23,065 nt of DNA from CAYJGN01 sp964369635 (GTDB lineage Bacteria; Bacillota; Clostridia; Oscillospirales; Ruminococcaceae). The first letter of the stretch is position 1, and every line of letters starts with the position of its first letter. The position numbers and the translations under genes are program-made. This document shows positions 1 to 7,215 of the stretch, piece after piece. The notes beneath the pieces are model-generated. The model was not told the DNA's origin and did not search any database. It saw nothing but the letters and a program-made list of their open reading frames with translations. The DNA lies in contig CAYJGN010000030.1 of assembly GCA_964369635.1 (NCBI GenBank), positions 1-23,065 of the forward strand, given 5' to 3'.

Positions 1-63
1 TCCGTACAGAATGGAGATTAATCGGCATGTGACGTCTGTGACGGCACGCCATATAAATAATTG

Positions 64-85
64 TTAGCGTGATTTTTCACGCTAA
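64..85. other. 9-bp perfect hairpin, function unclear
   Basis: TTAGCGTGA and TCACGCTAA pair perfectly around a TTTT loop. No convincing T-run follows on either strand, so it is only a weak terminator candidate. It could serve a gene lying off the left edge of the window. In bases 1-63 I see no supportable gene; only short unconvincing reading frames are present. Confidence 0.4.
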
Positions 86-107
86 TCCTCCGTTATTCTT
101 ATTGGCC

Positions 108-133
108 AAAAAAGCGACCGTTTAATGGCCGCC
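108..133 (-). terminator. Rho-independent terminator of the BMP/amidohydrolase operon
   Basis: Read on the minus strand, GCGGCC pairs with GGTCGC (one G-U pair) around a 7-nt loop and is followed directly by TTTTTT. It lies about 18 bases downstream of the stop codon of the last gene of the operon. The position and the T-run make this a convincing intrinsic terminator. Confidence 0.75.
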
Positions 134-150
134 TTTTATTAGACCTTAAT

Positions 151-1200
151 TTATCTTAGTGTTTCATCTCTTGTGATTTCAAAGCTACCGTCGGTAAAAC
201 CTTCAACAGTTTCCTCTACAAGCGCTTTAATCTCCTCTGGTATTTTATCTTCGAAATTATGGTATGGAGCAAGACTGATAACTCCCTTAGCAAATCCTAA
301 ATGATTAACCTCTGCTTTAAATGCATCGTTATTTATATCTTCAATGATCTCTGTCATAAGAGCAGTTACATAGGTAATATCTGAAATTATTATCGTGTCA
401 GGTGCCATAGATGACTGGTCATAGCTTGTACCCATCGCATAGATTCCAGCTTCTTCCGCTGCAAGGATTGCGCCGTTACCCGATGCGTTCGCAGCATGCG
501 CTATAACGTCTACCCCATTCTCTATCATCGCTACTGCCGCTTCTTTTGCAACTGCTGTATCGACAAATGATTCTGTCCAAGCTGTACTAAAATCGATATC
601 TGGGTTTATAGTGCGTGCGCCATCTTCAAATGCATTCATCTTCTTTATTATCGAAGGTCCTTGAACCGAGCCTATCATTCCTATTTTCCCAGACTCCGAC
701 ATGCTTGCTGCAATTATGCCAAGTATATAAAATGACTCTTCGCTCTTCATAACATAAGATGCAACATTATCTCCAGATGATACGCCACCCTCAATAGCTA
801 CGAACTTTGTTTCAGGGTACAGAGGTCCAACTTCAAGCGCCACATCACCAAATAGGAAGCTATGTCCGATAACGAGATCATACCCTGACGCCGCATAATC
901 GGTGAAAGCTGCAACCATATCTGCAACTTCTAAGTTTTCAGTATAAGCTATCTCTGCACCATATGCTGCTTCTATCTCTAAAAGTCCTTCATAGGCTGAT
1001 TGGTTCCAACCCATATCGTTTATAGCACCTGTTAGACAAAGAGCAACTCTTAAAGGCTCTGCGCTATCGCCGCCCGACTCGCTGCTGCTACTGCTATCAT
1101 CAGCTGGTACAGATGAGCTTTCGCTATCACCGCTGCCGCCACAGGCGACAAGCGAAACTGCCATAACAAGAATTAATATTAAACTTAAAAGTTTTTTCAT
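151..1200 (-). CDS. BMP-family (PnrA/Med-like) substrate-binding lipoprotein, copy 2
   Basis: 349 aa. This is a predicted extracytoplasmic solute-binding lipoprotein of an ABC importer in the BMP family, whose characterised members bind nucleosides or purines. A hydrophobic signal peptide ends in the lipobox LVAC with the lipidated Cys at residue 20. A Ser/Asp/Glu/Gly-rich linker (about 21-48) follows, then the binding domain. Family-like stretches include NDMGWNQ near 61, GKIGMIGSVQGP in the middle and the Ala/Gly-rich NASGNGAILAAEE. The start is supported by AAAGGGG about 7 bases upstream. It is the last gene of a minus-strand operon, 70 bp after a near-identical paralogue (about 80% identity by eye, same length, no gaps). 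No ATPase or permease is visible in the window. The real ligand is unknown; a purine or nucleoside is inferred from the family and from the neighbouring deaminase-like amidohydrolases. Confidence 0.9.
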   Translation of the reverse strand: MKKLLSLILILVMAVSLVACGGSGDSESSSVPADDSSSSSESGGDSAEPLRVALCLTGAINDMGWNQSAYEGLLEIEAAYGAEIAYTENLEVADMVAAFTDYAASGYDLVIGHSFLFGDVALEVGPLYPETKFVAIEGGVSSGDNVASYVMKSEESFYILGIIAASMSESGKIGMIGSVQGPSIIKKMNAFEDGARTINPDIDFSTAWTESFVDTAVAKEAAVAMIENGVDVIAHAANASGNGAILAAEEAGIYAMGTSYDQSSMAPDTIIISDITYVTALMTEIIEDINNDAFKAEVNHLGFAKGVISLAPYHNFEDKIPEEIKALVEETVEGFTDGSFEITRDETLR

Positions 1201-1270
1201 AAATACCCCTTTATTATAAATATTTTAAAATAGCTACTATATTTAGAATTATTTTTGATTAATCTAATAT

Positions 1271-2320
1271 TTATCTTAGAGCTTCGTCGCGAACTATCTC
1301 AAAGCTACCATCTTTAAAGCCATCAACTGTTTCCTGTATGAGTGCTTTAACATCTTCAGGGATAATCTCTTCAAAGTTGTGGTATGGAGCAAGATCGACA
1401 ACTCCCTCTTTAAATCCAAGGTGTTTTACCTGACCTGTGAACTCGCCGTTGTTTATATCTTCAACTATTGCTGTCATTAGAACAGTTACATATGAAATAT
1501 CTGAAACCATTATTGTATCAGGTGCCATAGATGACTGGTCATAGCTTGAACCAATTGCATAAACCCCAGCCTCTTCTGCTGCAAGGATAGCACCGTTACC
1601 AGCAGCGTTTGCACAATGAGCAACTATGTCAACACCGTTTTCAATCATCGCAACTGCCGCTTCTTTTCCAACTGCTGAATCGACAAATGATTCTGTCCAT
1701 GCTGTTGAGTAATCGATATCAGGGTTTACTGAACGCGCGCCATCTTCAAATGCGTTTATGATTTTAACGATTGATGGGCCTTGAACTGAACCTATCATTC
1801 CAATTTTGCCGCTCTCACTCATGCTTGCTGCAAGCATTCCAAGCACATAAGCAGACTCTTCAACCTTCATAACATAAGATGCAACGTTATCACCCTCACC
1901 TGCACTACCCTCGATAGCTACGAATTTAGTATCAGGGTATAGGGGGCCTACTTCAAGAGCAACATCGCTAAATAGGAAGCTATGTCCTAAAACGAGGTCA
2001 TATCCTGATGCTGCATAATCGGTGAATGCCGCTACCATATCTGCAACTTCTAAGTTTTCGGTATAGGCGATTTCTGCACCATAAGTTGCCTCTATCTCCA
2101 AAAGGCCTTCATATGCAGCTTGGTTCCAACCCATATCGTTGACTGCTCCTGTTAAGCATAGAGCAACTTTTAAAGGCTCTGCGCTATCGCCGCCCGCCTC
2201 ACTGCTACTGCTGCTATCACCTGCTGGTGAAGATGAGCTTTCGCTATCACCACTGCCGCCACACGCTGCAAGCGAGAGCGATAAAACAAGAACCATCATT
2301 AAACTTAAAAACTTTTTCAT
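1271..2320 (-). CDS. BMP-family (PnrA/Med-like) substrate-binding lipoprotein, copy 1
   Basis: 349 aa lipoprotein with the signal peptide ending LAAC (Cys20), an acidic Ser-rich linker and a BMP binding domain with the same motifs as its downstream twin. Differences between the two copies are spread along the protein and are mostly conservative. There is a cluster of change around residues 138-141 (SAGE here, GVSS in the other) and at the surface-like C-terminal part. This looks like a gene duplication retained by selection, perhaps with altered ligand range (inference). The ribosome site AAGGAGG sits just upstream of the ATG. The gene follows the second amidohydrolase by 39 bp, with a small hairpin in the gap. 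Membrane-anchored binding proteins are often made in excess over operon partners, which would fit a processing or attenuating hairpin there. Confidence 0.9.
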   Translation of the reverse strand: MKKFLSLMMVLVLSLSLAACGGSGDSESSSSPAGDSSSSSEAGGDSAEPLKVALCLTGAVNDMGWNQAAYEGLLEIEATYGAEIAYTENLEVADMVAAFTDYAASGYDLVLGHSFLFSDVALEVGPLYPDTKFVAIEGSAGEGDNVASYVMKVEESAYVLGMLAASMSESGKIGMIGSVQGPSIVKIINAFEDGARSVNPDIDYSTAWTESFVDSAVGKEAAVAMIENGVDIVAHCANAAGNGAILAAEEAGVYAIGSSYDQSSMAPDTIMVSDISYVTVLMTAIVEDINNGEFTGQVKHLGFKEGVVDLAPYHNFEEIIPEDVKALIQETVDGFKDGSFEIVRDEALR

Positions 2321-2341
2321 ATATCCTCCTTTTATTACAAC

Positions 2342-2358
2342 AAAAGCACTCTGCTTTT
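2342..2358 (-). other. Intercistronic hairpin
   Basis: AAAAGCA and TGCTTTT pair around a 3-nt loop one base downstream of the amidohydrolase stop codon, in the gap before the first BMP gene. On the minus strand the 3' arm ends in TTTT. It could be a leaky terminator or an mRNA 3'-end stabiliser that sets the ratio between the enzymes and the lipoproteins. It is short and AU-rich at its base, so its strength is uncertain. Confidence 0.4.
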
Positions 2359-2359
2359 A

Positions 2360-3709
2360 TTAAAAAACAATATTCATTCTGGGGGCAAGCTTTATTCCAG
2401 CACGGGTACGAATAGCATCCGCCCTTGCTTGAGCCTCACAAAGCACCTCTTCTTCATTGACCGTTAAAATTATTCCATTTTTCATAAGCCATTTGCCATC
2501 GCACATCGTACTCTCGATATTTTCAGAGTGCATTGAATAGACAAGGTTTGCAATCGGGTCATGAAGTGGGTACATACCGGAAACTTCTGGGTTAATAACT
2601 ATAATATCCGCCTTTTTGCCAATTTCGAGTGAGCCGCATATTTTCTCATCGCCAAGTGCGCGAGCTCCATTTATAGTTGCCATCTTTAGCATATCGTTGA
2701 CATTTGTAACATCGTGGCGTAGAGTATTTGCTTTATGGATAACAGATGCTAAATACATCTCACTTATCATATCCATCCTGTTGTTTGACGGAGCACCGTC
2801 GGTTCCGATAGTAACACAAACACCCTCGTCCACCATCATCGGAACTTTTGCAAATCCCAAAACCCTCATTGCAGCACCCGGATTATGCGAAACAGGAACT
2901 TTTCTATCTCTGAAAATACGAACTTCATCATCTGTTAGATAAACGGTGTGAACTGCAAGGAATTTGTCATCTAAAACACCGAGGTTATCAAGATGGGTAA
3001 CTGTTGTAGCGCCTCTTGTCTCTTTTGCGAATAAAACCTCTTCCTCGATTTCCGCAACATGCATATGTATTCTCGTATCATATTTATCTGCAAGCTCTTT
3101 AGTCTTTATGATAAGCTCGTCTGAGTTATTGAATATTGTGCGCAGTCCATACCAAAAGTCAAGTCTGCCGTCTGCTGCACCTTTGTATTTTTTTAGTAGC
3201 TCAGTTTGAACATCAAGCTCTTCCTGCGTTGTTTTATTCCAAATTGCAGGTAACCCCTCGCCGCAATCCATAACTGATTTTGCAAGCTTTGCACGCATCC
3301 CTATCTCGGTAATACCTTTTGCCATTCCCGCAACATGCTGACCACCAGCCTCTGCAAACGAAACACAGCCCGAGCGTATCTGCTCTATTCCGCATAAAAG
3401 AGTTGAAACATAGCTATCCTCTTCGGTTAAATTGCTCTCATATGGCCAGGTGCGCTCATGAAGCCATGTTAGCAACCCAACATCATCACCAAGTCCTCGT
3501 CCAAGCTGCTGGCTTGTATGGACATGGGTATTGATTAGTGCTGGCATTAGAATTTTTCCATCGCAGTTTACAATCTCATCGCACTGCCCTGCATCAAACT
3601 GCCCTATATTTACAATCTTATCATTCTCTATTAGGATATCTGCTTTTGTATAAACTTCGAGTTTTTCGTTCATCGTGACGATATAACCGTCTTTTAGTAA
3701 AATTCTCAT
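2360..3709 (-). CDS. Amidohydrolase, TRZ/ATZ/MtaD-like (probable purine-type deaminase), copy 2
   Basis: 449 aa cytoplasmic metal-dependent hydrolase of the amidohydrolase superfamily, in the group with MTA/S-adenosylhomocysteine deaminases and chlorohydrolases. Visible ligands: HVH at 62 and 64 in NTHVHTSQQLGRG; His in RIHMHVAE (215/217); His254 in LAVHTVYL; and Asp304 in IGTDGAPSNN. The set is complete, so the enzyme should be active. The N-terminal beta-sandwich (ILLKDGYIVTMNEKL) and the C-terminal GKKADIIVINPE segment are typical. The start has AGAGGAG 7 bases upstream. It follows its paralogue by only 13 bp. Linkage to two BMP lipoproteins suggests deamination of an imported nucleoside-like compound. 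The exact substrate (MTA, SAH, guanine-like or a triazine-like compound) cannot be read from the sequence. Confidence 0.88.
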   Translation of the reverse strand: MRILLKDGYIVTMNEKLEVYTKADILIENDKIVNIGQFDAGQCDEIVNCDGKILMPALINTHVHTSQQLGRGLGDDVGLLTWLHERTWPYESNLTEEDSYVSTLLCGIEQIRSGCVSFAEAGGQHVAGMAKGITEIGMRAKLAKSVMDCGEGLPAIWNKTTQEELDVQTELLKKYKGAADGRLDFWYGLRTIFNNSDELIIKTKELADKYDTRIHMHVAEIEEEVLFAKETRGATTVTHLDNLGVLDDKFLAVHTVYLTDDEVRIFRDRKVPVSHNPGAAMRVLGFAKVPMMVDEGVCVTIGTDGAPSNNRMDMISEMYLASVIHKANTLRHDVTNVNDMLKMATINGARALGDEKICGSLEIGKKADIIVINPEVSGMYPLHDPIANLVYSMHSENIESTMCDGKWLMKNGIILTVNEEEVLCEAQARADAIRTRAGIKLAPRMNIVF

Positions 3710-3722
3710 TATCTATCTCCTC

Positions 3723-5075
3723 TTAATAAACAACTGTCATTCTATCTGGTAGAATAATTCCAGCATCAACTCGAAGGGCATCTGCCCGCTCTTTTGCCGC
3801 TTTTTTAATATCTTTTTCATTTATTGTGAGGACAATTCTATCTTTCATAATCCATTTTCCGTTGCAGATTGAGCTCTCGATATTTGATTGATGCATCGAA
3901 GAAACAAGGTTTGCAATCGGATCGTGTAGAGGATACATTCCAGCAGATTTTGGATTAATTATAATCATATCTGCTTTTTTACCTATCTCAAGTGAACCAT
4001 AGCTTTTATCCTGTCCGAGCGCTTTTGCACCGTCTATCGTTACCATTGAAAGGACGCTTTGAGCAGGTACTATGCTTGGATTGTTAAGCCTTCCTTTATG
4101 TATGAGAGATGCTACATACATCTCAGAAACCATATCTGTTCTGTTATTTGATGCAGCGCCATCTGTTCCAAGGGTTACGCATATTCCATTTTCAAGCATC
4201 ATAGGAACCTTCGCAAATCCAAGACCTTTCATAGCGGGTCCTGGGTTATGAGAAACTCGGACATCATTATCTCTAAACATCAAAACTTCTTCATCGGTCA
4301 TCCAGACAGTATGAACAGCTATTAAATTCGGACCAAGGACGCCGAGTTTGTTTAGGTGGGCAACTGTCGTATCACCACGAACAGCCTTTGCATACTCGAC
4401 CTCTTCCCTTGCCTCTGCAACATGCATCTGGATAATAGCATCATGCTTATCTGCAAGCTCTTTTGTTCGAACAAGCATATCATCGGTTGCATTAAATATT
4501 GTTCTGATACCATATCCAATATCTATTCTGCCATCAGCCGCGCCTCTATATTTCTGCAGTAGCTCTGTTTGGCTGTCGAGTAGCTCATCGGTGGTTTCTT
4601 GCCAATTTTTCGGTAGTCCCTCGCCGCTATCCATCGCTGATTTTGTTAGTATTGCGCGAATTCCAGCTTCAGTAACACCACGAACCATTCCGGGAACATG
4701 CTGGCCACCAGCTTCACAGAATGAGGTAACTCCTGTTTTTATCTGCTCAACACAGGATAGAAGGGTGCATAGATAGCTATCATTTTCGCTCAAACTGCTC
4801 TCATAAGGCCAAATTCTCTTATGGAGCCATGTTAGGATATCAACATCATCGCCAAGTCCGCGACCGAGCTGTTGACTTGTATGGATATGGGTATTAACAA
4901 GACCCGGCATAACAATTTTACCAGTACAATCAACTGTTTGCTCACATTCGCCTTCAATATCAAATCTGCCGATAGCTACAATCTTATCGTCCTCGATTAG
5001 GATATCGCCTTTTGTATAAACATCTTTTGTCTTGTTCATCGTGACAATGTATGCGTTCTTTAGTAAAATTTTCAT
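3723..5075 (-). CDS. Amidohydrolase, TRZ/ATZ/MtaD-like (probable purine-type deaminase), copy 1
   Basis: 450 aa from the chosen start. An in-frame ATG 18 bases further upstream exists, but the downstream ATG is preferred for two reasons: AAGGTG lies about 6 bases before it, and the resulting start MKILLKNAYIVTMN aligns exactly with MRILLKDGYIVTMN of the paralogue. Metal-site motifs are all present: NTHIHTSQQLGRG, IQMHVAEAREE, AVHTVWMTDEE and LGTDGAASNN. By eye about two thirds of residues match the next gene, so the two diverged earlier than the BMP pair. It is the promoter-proximal gene of the operon. Role as for the paralogue: hydrolytic deamination of a purine-like or related heterocycle (family-based inference). 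Two copies may cover different substrates. Confidence 0.88.
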   Translation of the reverse strand: MKILLKNAYIVTMNKTKDVYTKGDILIEDDKIVAIGRFDIEGECEQTVDCTGKIVMPGLVNTHIHTSQQLGRGLGDDVDILTWLHKRIWPYESSLSENDSYLCTLLSCVEQIKTGVTSFCEAGGQHVPGMVRGVTEAGIRAILTKSAMDSGEGLPKNWQETTDELLDSQTELLQKYRGAADGRIDIGYGIRTIFNATDDMLVRTKELADKHDAIIQMHVAEAREEVEYAKAVRGDTTVAHLNKLGVLGPNLIAVHTVWMTDEEVLMFRDNDVRVSHNPGPAMKGLGFAKVPMMLENGICVTLGTDGAASNNRTDMVSEMYVASLIHKGRLNNPSIVPAQSVLSMVTIDGAKALGQDKSYGSLEIGKKADMIIINPKSAGMYPLHDPIANLVSSMHQSNIESSICNGKWIMKDRIVLTINEKDIKKAAKERADALRVDAGIILPDRMTVVY

Positions 5076-5133
5076 AAGCTGCACCTTTTCCATTTTTTGT
5101 TTATTTAAGCTTGATTTTAATTCGATTTAAAAG

Positions 5134-5142
5134 ATTATAGCA
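5134..5142 (-). promoter_or_regulatory. Extended -10 promoter of the amidohydrolase/BMP operon
   Basis: On the minus strand the sequence reads TGCTATAAT, an ideal extended -10 element. It lies about 60 bases upstream of the preferred start of the first amidohydrolase. No good -35 hexamer is seen 16-18 bases upstream, which is usual for extended -10 promoters. Confidence 0.55.
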
Positions 5143-5448
5143 TTTTCCATTTCTATCGGACTATTTCGGTTATTTTGAAATATAAGGTCATACCTCTTAT
5201 CTATGTTATTATTCTACACGTTTTGCTTTAAAAAATAAAGTGTGAGTATTGGAAAAGATGCCAAAGGATAGAGAAAAGATTTTGTCGAAAGTGAACATAT
5301 TTAGATATCTGTTTTTGTGAGTTAAAGATGGAAATTATGTTATTATCATTTAGTAAATCGTTTAACTAAAAGCAGTTGTTTAGTTTTTGTGCAACCAAGC
5401 TTTTGTCTTGTTTGTCTTTTATTGTTTTGATCTATATGAGGCTTATTT
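5143..5448. other. AT-rich intergenic stretch with a short degraded reading frame
   Basis: No supportable gene. A 20-codon frame starts with ATG at 5258 (MPKDREKILSKVNIFRYLFL), stops at 5318, and stays open in phase afterwards (VKDGNYVIIII) to 5351. This could be a worn fragment of a lost gene, but there is no good ribosome site and the similarity is too slight to name. The motif GCTTATTTGCG at 5441-5451 directly abuts cloverleaf element 1 and recurs further right in the 59-bp repeat region. Confidence 0.3.
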
Positions 5449-5449
5449 G

Positions 5450-5543
5450 CGCCGCCCGCCCGCACCAAACGCATTTTATGCGTTTATAGCCACTTATAGT
5501 GGCTATCATCCGATTTGTAAATCGGATGGTGCGGGCGGCGGTG
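5450..5543 (+). repeat. Cloverleaf element 1 (three hairpins inside a GC-rich closing stem)
   Basis: The closing stem pairs 5456-5466 (CCGCCCGCACC) with 5528-5538 (GGTGCGGGCGG), 11 bp perfect. It extends outward past one bulged C for several more pairs. Inside are three back-to-back hairpins. Arm 1: AAACGCAT/ATGCGTTT (5467-5485, loop TTT). Arm 2: ATAGCCACT/AGTGGCTAT (5486-5506, loop TAT). Arm 3: CATCCGATTT/AAATCGGATG (5507-5528). No base is left between arms; G5528 can pair in arm 3 or in the closing stem. Either strand could fold this way, as DNA cruciform or RNA. It is not a tRNA: there is no anticodon-type loop, no T-loop and no CCA end. The orientation is taken from the shared first arm AAACGCA in all three copies. 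Confidence 0.8.
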
Positions 5544-5626
5544 GTGGTGCGTAGCGGTGGTGCGGGCGGCGGACGTTGGGCGGCGGTGGTGCTGGCGGCG
5601 GTGGTGCTGGCGGCGGACGTTGTGCG
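5541..5626 (+). repeat. G-rich tandem repeat tail of element 1
   Basis: A run of GGCGGCGG/GGTGGTGC words. An exact 15-bp tandem pair (GGCGGCGGTGGTGCT at 5579-5593 and 5594-5608) is followed by GGCGGCGGACGTTG at 5609-5622, which also occurs at 5565-5578. The 14-nt right closing stem of element 1 (GGTGCGGGCGGCGG, 5528-5541) is repeated exactly at 5559-5572, so the left stem has two possible partners. Many closely spaced GG pairs also make a two-tetrad G-quadruplex possible on the plus strand. Open frames here encode only low-complexity Pro/Ala/Arg and are not genes. Confidence 0.75.
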
Positions 5627-5651
5627 GTAACGCAACCTGCTTTGCACAATA

Positions 5652-5797
5652 AAAACACCACAGCTTTATTTGCAACTACCCATCTCATCCGTATCCCAAT
5701 TCGCAGCACCCACCTACCGAAGGCTTATTTGCGGTAGTGCATCTCAACTACATCATAATTCGCAGCACGAAAACACCACAACCCGATTTGCGGCGCT
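5652..5797. repeat. Degenerate 59-bp tandem repeat
   Basis: Words recur with a spacing of 59-60 bases or twice that: AAAACACCACA at 5652 and 5770 (118 apart); GCTTTATTTGC at 5663, GCTTATTTGCG at 5723 and CGATTTGCGG near 5784; CATCTCA at 5681 and 5740; AATTCGCAGCAC at 5698 and 5757. This indicates about two and a half worn copies of a 59-bp unit. The unit head GCTTATTTGCG also precedes element 1 at 5441. No gene is supported. Confidence 0.6.
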
Positions 5798-5913
5798 ATA
5801 TAGCTACCCCTCTTTATTTGAAAAGCACTTATATATGAAAACAACGATATATTCTTGCTGTAAATAAACTGTTATCTATAAACCTTAATGAAATAGCAAA
5901 TAAAAAACCAAAT

Positions 5914-5937
5914 AAAAAATCCCTTTCGGGATTTTTT
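5914..5937. terminator. Bidirectional terminator after htrA
   Basis: AAAAAATCCC pairs with GGGATTTTTT around TTTC. With an A-run on one side and a T-run on the other it can act in both directions. It lies 24 bases beyond the htrA stop codon. Confidence 0.85.
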
Positions 5938-5961
5938 ATCTGGCCACAGCTCTTTATTTAA

Positions 5962-7053
5962 TTATCCTTGAAATTCGGGTAGTGCTAAATCAAAGGATAT
6001 TATTTTATTATCGCGAACGACTTCAAATGTTACAACATCGCCGACTTCTTTTTCGTGTAGCATCTCAAGGAAATGCTCGGTGTTCTCAACATCTACTCCG
6101 TCGAACGAAACTATCATATCCATAGCCTCAAATCCGCTGTCCGGGTTTTGGACCTCTGTTATATAAACGCCATACTCATTAACGCCAAGCTCTCTTGCAG
6201 AGTTCACATCGTAAATATCTGTTAGCATTATGCCAATTCTTATTCTACCGCCGACATACCCTTGATTCAACAGATCATCAACTACTGAAGAAGCAACATT
6301 TATAGGTATAGCAAAACCAACACCCTCGGCATTATCCGCAACGCTCCTCGCTACCACTATACCGACAAGCTCACCATGCTCATTAAATACGCCGCCGCCC
6401 GAGTTTCCGCCGTTTATACTAACTGATAGCTGGATTAGGTCATCCATAACAAGACCTTCAACATCAATAGTTCTGCCGGTTGCGGCAATATCACCAGATG
6501 TTACTGAGCCGCCGAGATATCCAAGCGCATTTCCTATAACTATTGCAGGCTCACCGGGTACTAATTCATCGCTATCTGCCATTGTTGCAAATGAAAGGCC
6601 TGTTGCGTCAATTTTCAGTATTGCCACATCTGTTTGCGCATCACTTCCAAGAAGCTCTGCGTAATATTCTGTGCCATCAAGCATCGTTATAAGAATGCTA
6701 TTTGCATCTTCTATTACATGGTGGTTTGTGACTATAAGGCCATCTTCGCTTATTATAACGCCACTTCCGTTACCTGTTCCACCTGAACCCCAAAAATCAC
6801 CGCTTATCTCAGTTTGGATTGAAACGACGGTATCCCCAACGAGCTCTGCAATCTCTTGCGTGTTATAGAACTGCGAGGTATCGTGCCCTTCAATCGGAGT
6901 CTCTGAGGTGGTCGGGTCGACCGCAAAATTCTCATCATCTCGGACATCAAAGTAGTTAATAGCGAGATAACTACCTCCAAATCCAAAAAGCCCTGAGAGC
7001 AATATTGTAAATGCTGAAATAACAGCTATCGTTGATGTTTTTACATTTTTCAT
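5962..7053 (-). CDS. htrA: HtrA/DegP-family membrane-anchored serine protease with PDZ domain
   Basis: 363 aa from ATG at 7053. A GTG nine bases upstream is embedded in the ribosome site (AAGGAAG), so it is the less likely start. Order: short basic N-terminus, one membrane segment (about 7-34), acidic linker, trypsin-like protease domain, C-terminal PDZ domain (about 265-363). The catalytic triad is visible: His112 in TNHHVIE, Asp142 in TDVAILKI and Ser218 in GGNSGG. Where many relatives have AINPGNSGG this protein has SINGGNSGGGVF, still with an intact oxyanion motif. Anchored HtrA proteins degrade or refold damaged envelope proteins outside the membrane. It is divergent from a membrane-anchored GH25 protein, so the pair shares a 162-bp control region and may form an envelope-maintenance locus (inference). 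Signals for a heat- or envelope-stress regulator were not recognised. Confidence 0.93.
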   Translation of the reverse strand: MKNVKTSTIAVISAFTILLSGLFGFGGSYLAINYFDVRDDENFAVDPTTSETPIEGHDTSQFYNTQEIAELVGDTVVSIQTEISGDFWGSGGTGNGSGVIISEDGLIVTNHHVIEDANSILITMLDGTEYYAELLGSDAQTDVAILKIDATGLSFATMADSDELVPGEPAIVIGNALGYLGGSVTSGDIAATGRTIDVEGLVMDDLIQLSVSINGGNSGGGVFNEHGELVGIVVARSVADNAEGVGFAIPINVASSVVDDLLNQGYVGGRIRIGIMLTDIYDVNSARELGVNEYGVYITEVQNPDSGFEAMDMIVSFDGVDVENTEHFLEMLHEKEVGDVVTFEVVRDNKIISFDLALPEFQG

Positions 7054-7161
7054 ATTAGGCACTTCCTTTCTATGACCTTATAATACACCCATTGTTTGAA
7101 AAAAAAAGGACTAAACTATGTTATTTTTTTGTTATTTGCTTTTTTTGACTAATTTCTCAAT

Positions 7162-7191
7162 TTGCTCAACATATATATCATATTTTATGAT
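7162..7191 (+). promoter_or_regulatory. Candidate promoter of the GH25 gene
   Basis: TTGCTC (7162-7167) and TATGAT (7186-7191) are separated by 18 bases, 24 bases before the GH25 start codon. The upstream DNA is A/T-rich with T-tracts. An alternative -10, TACAAT, overlaps at 7191-7196. Confidence 0.45.
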
Positions 7192-7215
7192 ACAATATAT
7201 AGGATAGGAGGAATT

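Noticed and set aside
1..60. Possible end of a cysteine-containing protein (ACDVCDGTPYK then stop)
   Set aside because: An in-frame stop at 19-21 leaves only 12 codons. It resembles a metal-binding tail, but too little sequence is present to support a gene.
4348..4776. 142-codon plus-strand frame opposite the first amidohydrolase
   Set aside because: Shadow of a conserved gene; Ser/Cys-rich composition is typical of antisense reading.
5143..5448. Purine riboswitch ahead of the amidohydrolase operon
   Set aside because: The operon content made this attractive, but I could not find the conserved core and paired loops, and the extended -10 leaves only about 50 bases of leader.
5450..5543. tRNA or tRNA-like gene
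   Set aside because: Although the fold is cloverleaf-shaped, the arms are palindromes with 2-4 base loops. There is no anticodon loop, T-loop or CCA end, and the stem lengths are wrong.
5432..5709. Three overlapping minus-strand frames rich in Pro, Ala and Arg
   Set aside because: They are the translation of the GC-rich closing stem and G-rich tandem repeat; low complexity, no ribosome sites, and mutually overlapping.
5541..5797. CRISPR array
   Set aside because: Repeats are tandem and degenerate without unique spacers, and no cas genes are nearby.
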